Positions 61,056 to 64,000 of a DNA stretch of 64,000 nucleotides are shown one piece after another. A program made the position numbers and the translations under genes. Every line of letters begins with the position of its first letter. Position 1 is the stretch's first letter. Source of the DNA: Azolla caroliniana (lineage: Eukaryota; Polypodiophyta); contig JBHGNT010000008.1 of the NCBI GenBank assembly GCA_043228905.1, forward strand, positions 12,400,001-12,464,000, written 5' to 3'. The notes below the pieces were generated by a model. It did no database searches. It saw only the letters and a program-made list of their open reading frames with translations, and had not been told where the DNA came from.

Positions 61056-62499
61056 TGTTGTGTTGTAAATACTTGTGCTCAACAAAGTAGCTCAAAGATA
61101 CTAAAATATGGACATGAGCTGGTTATGACACTTTAGGCATGATGGTGGATGCTTTAGTCGAAGGTAGATTTGAAGAATCAAGATGATATGATGTGACATA
61201 TTCAAAGAGTACTTTACAACAGGCAATCAATGTTTTAGTCGTAATATTTCAAGGGAATATTGGATTTCAATAAATAAACATTCTTTGGAAATATTGCTCC
61301 TTGTACTCCAAATGTCTAGAACGGGTCGTGGATAGAATCAAGCGTCTTCATACCCAAAATAAAAGATCTATCGGTTGCATGCAAAGGAAAGTGGCAGGAT
61401 ACATGCAAGAAATAACAATTAAAACCCTATTGTATATAAGTATGAGTGTGGAAGCCTTGAGAATAGAATAGCCTTAAAATATCTCTCTTGATGTAGTGTG
61501 AGTTTTTATATCCGTCTTGTTAATACATACTCTATGTTCATTCTTCTTTCCACTCTCATAGATTATGATACATATCTTTGTCACTTCCAATCTCTTATTT
61601 TTTGTACATGGATGATTATCATAAAATATTGTAGACCCTCTTTCATGTAGTGAGAATTTATATGTATATAATATTATCAACTCTTGATATAGATCTTCTC
61701 CTCATATTTCTTCATTGATTGTCTTTGTAATACCCATTCATCTCCTTTTGGGTTTGTGTTCTTACTTAAACTTAAAGATGTTGTTATGTCAAAGGGTGAT
61801 GATAGAAAGAAGTGAGAAAGAAAATATATAGATCCAAAACCCCAAAGATCTATTGATAATGAATGATCATGATGGAAGGAAGAGAGAAAGAAGATACAAC
61901 TACAAATATATATTGATAAGAACTCAACCAACACTACATGAATTGGAAAGAAATCACCACATGAAATATCCTCTTTCTCCACCACCTTACTCTTCTTGCT
62001 TTATATGAAGGTCTCCTCTACTAGATAACTTTCCCTTGCTTTCTTTTTTACGCTTTTTTTAGAAGTTTTCCTTCTCCTATTCGTATGTATGACACAACGA
62101 TCTTCTAATCATCATATCTCCCTCATCCACACTTTAAATTTAGAGATTTAAAATGCTATGGATAGCTCTCATTATAATCTTTCCAACCTGTATATGAACA
62201 TGATATTTGGCTTCAAAACAAACGAGTTATGAGCATTCATTTCAGACTGGGTTTTAGTGGCCCACTTTTTTCTTCTTTTACTTTTCTCCATGTGTCTTGC
62301 AATTAGTTTAACCTATCCTCAAGACCTTGGTTCATGTTCTTGAACTCTGGATGTGAATGCTCCATACCTTATATTCTTGTAGTGTTCAATACCTTGAATT
62401 CTAAAAACACTTTCACATTATGGTGCCCTATGATGATGTGCCTTGTGTGTTTCTAGATGTATTGTGCTAGAGTTTTGAGGGGCAAATTCTTGCGCAACA
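61056..62499 (+). repeat. 3' LTR of Gypsy G, enlarged by an insertion
   Basis: 1,444 bp versus 745 bp for the 5' LTR. It aligns with 29151-29895 except for about 74 extra bases (about 61329-61402) and a 629-bp block at 61789-62417. Ends TTGCGCAACA. Confidence 0.85.
61789..62417. mobile_element. 629-bp insertion in the Gypsy G 3' LTR, flanked by TTATG repeats
   Basis: Absent from the 5' LTR and bordered by the perfect 5-bp repeat TTATG (61784-61788, 62418-62422). It encodes nothing and has no terminal inverted repeat. It begins TCAAAGGG and ends TTTCACA, which is not the TG...CA of an LTR. It may be a solo LTR with a mutated end or a non-autonomous element. A deletion in the 5' LTR between TTATG microhomologies would give the same picture. 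Confidence 0.6.
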
Positions 62500-62985
62500 C
62501 CGTATGTTCCCGCTTTGAATGACTTTCTCGGTCACCTTGTTTGCTCAAAAGGCCCATCTCAACTCCTTCGCTCTTGTGACTCTGGTGCTTCTCGACCCAT
62601 TGGCTCCTTCGTGTCGGTGTTGACGTCTGCTGCCTTGTATTCCGCTTGGCCTTCATGTGAACCAACTCCTCCGAATAGAACTGTTCAACCGAATTGGCTA
62701 CCTTCGATTCGTTCCCGTTGTTGTCTGAATTAACTGTCTCCAATTCATCTTCATTCTTCAGGCCCTTCACCACATCAGACTATGTCCTGGTCCTAGCCTT
62801 CATTTTCTGATCAGCTCTATCCTTCTTGTCTCTGTCGTTGTTTCCTCTTTCTCTGTCTTTATTTGATGTCTTGATTTCTTTAGTCGACTCGGCTCCCTTT
62901 ATTTAATTTTCGTTCTCCTTCTCTCTGGTTGTTTCTCCGGTGCCTTTACATGTCCTCTCCATTTCTGTCCTCAAGTCCGGAAGCC
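62500..62985 (-). pseudogene. Copia H, right part: charged tail of pol
   Basis: Resumes with CCGT after Gypsy G. The minus strand reads VVKGLKNEDELE (62453-62773 frame), KAKRNTRQQTSTPTRRSQWV and HKSEGVEMGLLSKQ, matching the Copia B tail (VKSLESEDESG, TRRQRKSTPTRRNRQIGKRQ, LGLLSKQ). It ends at about 62985, before RNase H. Confidence 0.75.
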
Positions 62986-63243
62986 ATCTGGTTAGTCCGG
63001 TTAGTTGGGCCCGAAGGACGAAGGAGAGTGACACCACGTGGCATATGGCATTGGTTCACTAACGAGATGCTACGGAAGCTCGAAATCAGTGGGGGTGGCT
63101 TCCTACTACCCGTAGAGAACCAGTTTCGGAGGATGATCGAGAGTCACGGGAGGGCTTCCGCACCGGAGGAGATGGGGTGCATCGACCCAGCCATCGTCGA
63201 ACCGATGGTGATATTCACAATACCCCATGTACCGTTGTCGTGA
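62986..63243 (+). other. Orphan ORF segment of unknown origin
   Basis: The frame 62929-63243 stays open beyond the Copia H tail: RRRVTPRGIWHWFTNEMLRK, EISGGGFLLPVENQFRRMIE, CIDPAIVEPMVIF, stop at 63241-63243. It is GC-richer than the flanks and free of low-complexity sequence. I do not recognise a family. It could be the end of a degraded element ORF or a captured gene piece. Confidence 0.35.
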
Positions 63244-63369
63244 AGTACGAAAGCTTCACATTAAAAATCTACAATAAGATAAATACGTAACTAAAATAAC
63301 ATTTGATAATGTTTTATATATAAAGATAATATTAACAACACATATGGGTGAAAGCATGCGAGTGGAAAC

Positions 63370-63398
63370 AATTAGCTATGTCCTTGACATAGCTAATT
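63370..63398. repeat. Perfect 13-bp inverted repeat with 3-nt loop
   Basis: AATTAGCTATGTC, CTT, GACATAGCTAATT: a perfect hairpin in otherwise AT-rich DNA. There is no poly-T tail or gene next to it to suggest a terminator. Confidence 0.7.
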
Positions 63399-63655
63399 AG
63401 CTATGCAAAAAGCTACCATTGATAAATAGTCATTTTAGTAAAAAGCCATCATTAATAAATTAAGTATGCAAAAAACTACCATTGAAAATACTAGAGTGTT
63501 TTAATTACATATGTAAATGAGTGCCATAAATGTGCAACATAAATTGATGTGTGCACCATAAATGTGTACCATAAATTATATATCGAATTCCTAGGTCCAT
63601 TATGCATGATCCTTTGCCACATCACGTAGGCCATCTCTAGTTGAGTACTGTGGGT
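63399..63655. other. AT-rich stretch with short direct repeats
   Basis: Contains repeated AAAAAGCTACCATT-like words (about 63407, 63443, 63470) and a GTGCACCATAAATGTG/GTGTACCATAAAT pair near 63550. No gene. Confidence 0.4.
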
Positions 63656-63659
63656 TAGT

Positions 63660-64000
63660 TGCTACCACTGTTGCTAAACCCTATCGAGTCCACCTGCCGC
63701 CACTCTACACTGAGGGGCTGCTACTGTGCGTTCCAAGCATCATCAAAGAGCTGCTCAATCTGACGGGGTTCTCTTCTCTGTGACACTCTACACTCAGGGG
63801 CCACTATTGTGCATTCCAAGCATCATCAAAGAGTTGTTCAATCTGACGGGGTTCTCTTCTTTGTGCCACTCTACACTCAGGGGCCATTACTGTGCGTTCC
63901 AAGCATCATCAAAGAGCTGTTCAATCTGAGGGGGTTCTCTTCTCTGTGCCACTCTACACTCAGGGGCCATTACTGTGCGTTCCAAGCATCATCAAAGAGC
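63660..64000. repeat. 83-bp tandem array running off the window end
   Basis: The word TGCGTTCCAAGCATCATCAA (or TGCATTCC...) starts at 63727, 63810, 63893 and 63976: an exact 83-bp period. About four copies are visible, more than 90% similar. Each has GAGCTG-TCAATCTGA and CACTCTACACTCAGGGGCCA. 83 is not a multiple of three, so the open frame across it (63726-63929) changes frame every unit and is not a repeat protein. Confidence 0.9.

Larger units (their letters stand above)
29151..62499 (+). mobile_element. Gypsy G: Tat-like element with two RNase H domains, host of the nest
   Basis: 5' LTR 29151-29895; primer-binding site TGGTGCCCCCACTGAGG (29901). Gag, protease, RT and RNase H follow up to 33204, then the 25.8-kb Gypsy J insertion. 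A second RNase H and integrase continue at 59050-60860, then a TGGAGGGGGCTAAAG polypurine tract and the 3' LTR (61056-62499). CCGT at 29147-29150 and 62500-62503 is the target duplication. The second RNase H between RNase H and integrase is diagnostic of the plant Tat lineage. All reading frames are broken, so it is the oldest complete member of the nest after Copia H. Confidence 0.85.

Noticed and set aside
63370-63398. Transcription terminator
   Set aside because: Intrinsic hairpin terminators are not used in plant nuclear genes and no transcript unit or T-run adjoins it.
63726-63929. 67-codon ORF with repeating peptide
   Set aside because: Spans the 83-bp array, whose period shifts the frame each unit, so no repeat protein is encoded.

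Overview
This window is nuclear DNA of a land plant, from a repeat-dense intergenic region. The evidence is the set of LTR retrotransposons: Ty1/Copia and chromodomain Ty3/Gypsy elements with primer-binding sites matching the initiator-Met tRNA, a Tat-like Gypsy element with two RNase H domains, tRNA-derived SINE candidates and many microsatellites. I could not assign a species. No host gene, rRNA, functional tRNA or CRISPR array can be supported, and at least 90% of positions 1771-62985 belong to recognisable retroelements.

Layout. 1-1770: simple repeats, no gene. 1771-3592: a very old plus-strand Copia relic, cut by Copia A (minus, 3593-9479), which itself holds a solo LTR (7504-8063, target duplication CGTAG). 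9480-12184: small relics (Copia RT, three SINE candidates, a Gypsy LTR scrap, a chromodomain tail). 12185-15250: 3' half of Copia B (minus) with a 481-bp tandem duplication. 15251-16200: 3' end of a different Copia family (plus). 16200-17917: a Gypsy gag scrap (plus). 17918-24807: truncated Gypsy C (minus), split by Copia D (plus, 19065-23311). 24808-27705: Copia E inside Copia F (minus). 27761-28279: a second solo LTR.

The right half is a four-level nest. Copia H (28596-29150, resuming at 62500) was entered by the Tat-like Gypsy G (29151-62499). G was entered by Gypsy J (33205-59049). J was entered by two young elements: Gypsy K (37204-47081, LTRs differing at about 1 of 419 positions, perfect target duplication CTCAT) and chromodomain Gypsy L (48187-55303, minus, LTRs differing at about 1 of 474 positions, perfect target duplication ATATG). 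After H there is a short orphan ORF, a perfect hairpin and an 83-bp tandem array that runs off the window end.

The most interesting system is the Gypsy lineage represented by K, J and C, plus scraps at 10985-11207 and 16370-17917. These elements encode gag, protease, RT, RNase H and integrase. A large third ORF downstream of pol has a conserved N-terminal domain, a long coiled coil and a conserved C-terminal block, with no membrane segment visible. Their gag has two zinc knuckles plus a distant third in which the first Cys is replaced by Tyr. Instead of an adjacent polypurine tract, a roughly 37-nt non-purine block conserved in all four available copies lies directly before the 3' LTR. K looks like a very recent insertion but carries several in-frame stops, so it was probably mobilised in trans or uses recoding.
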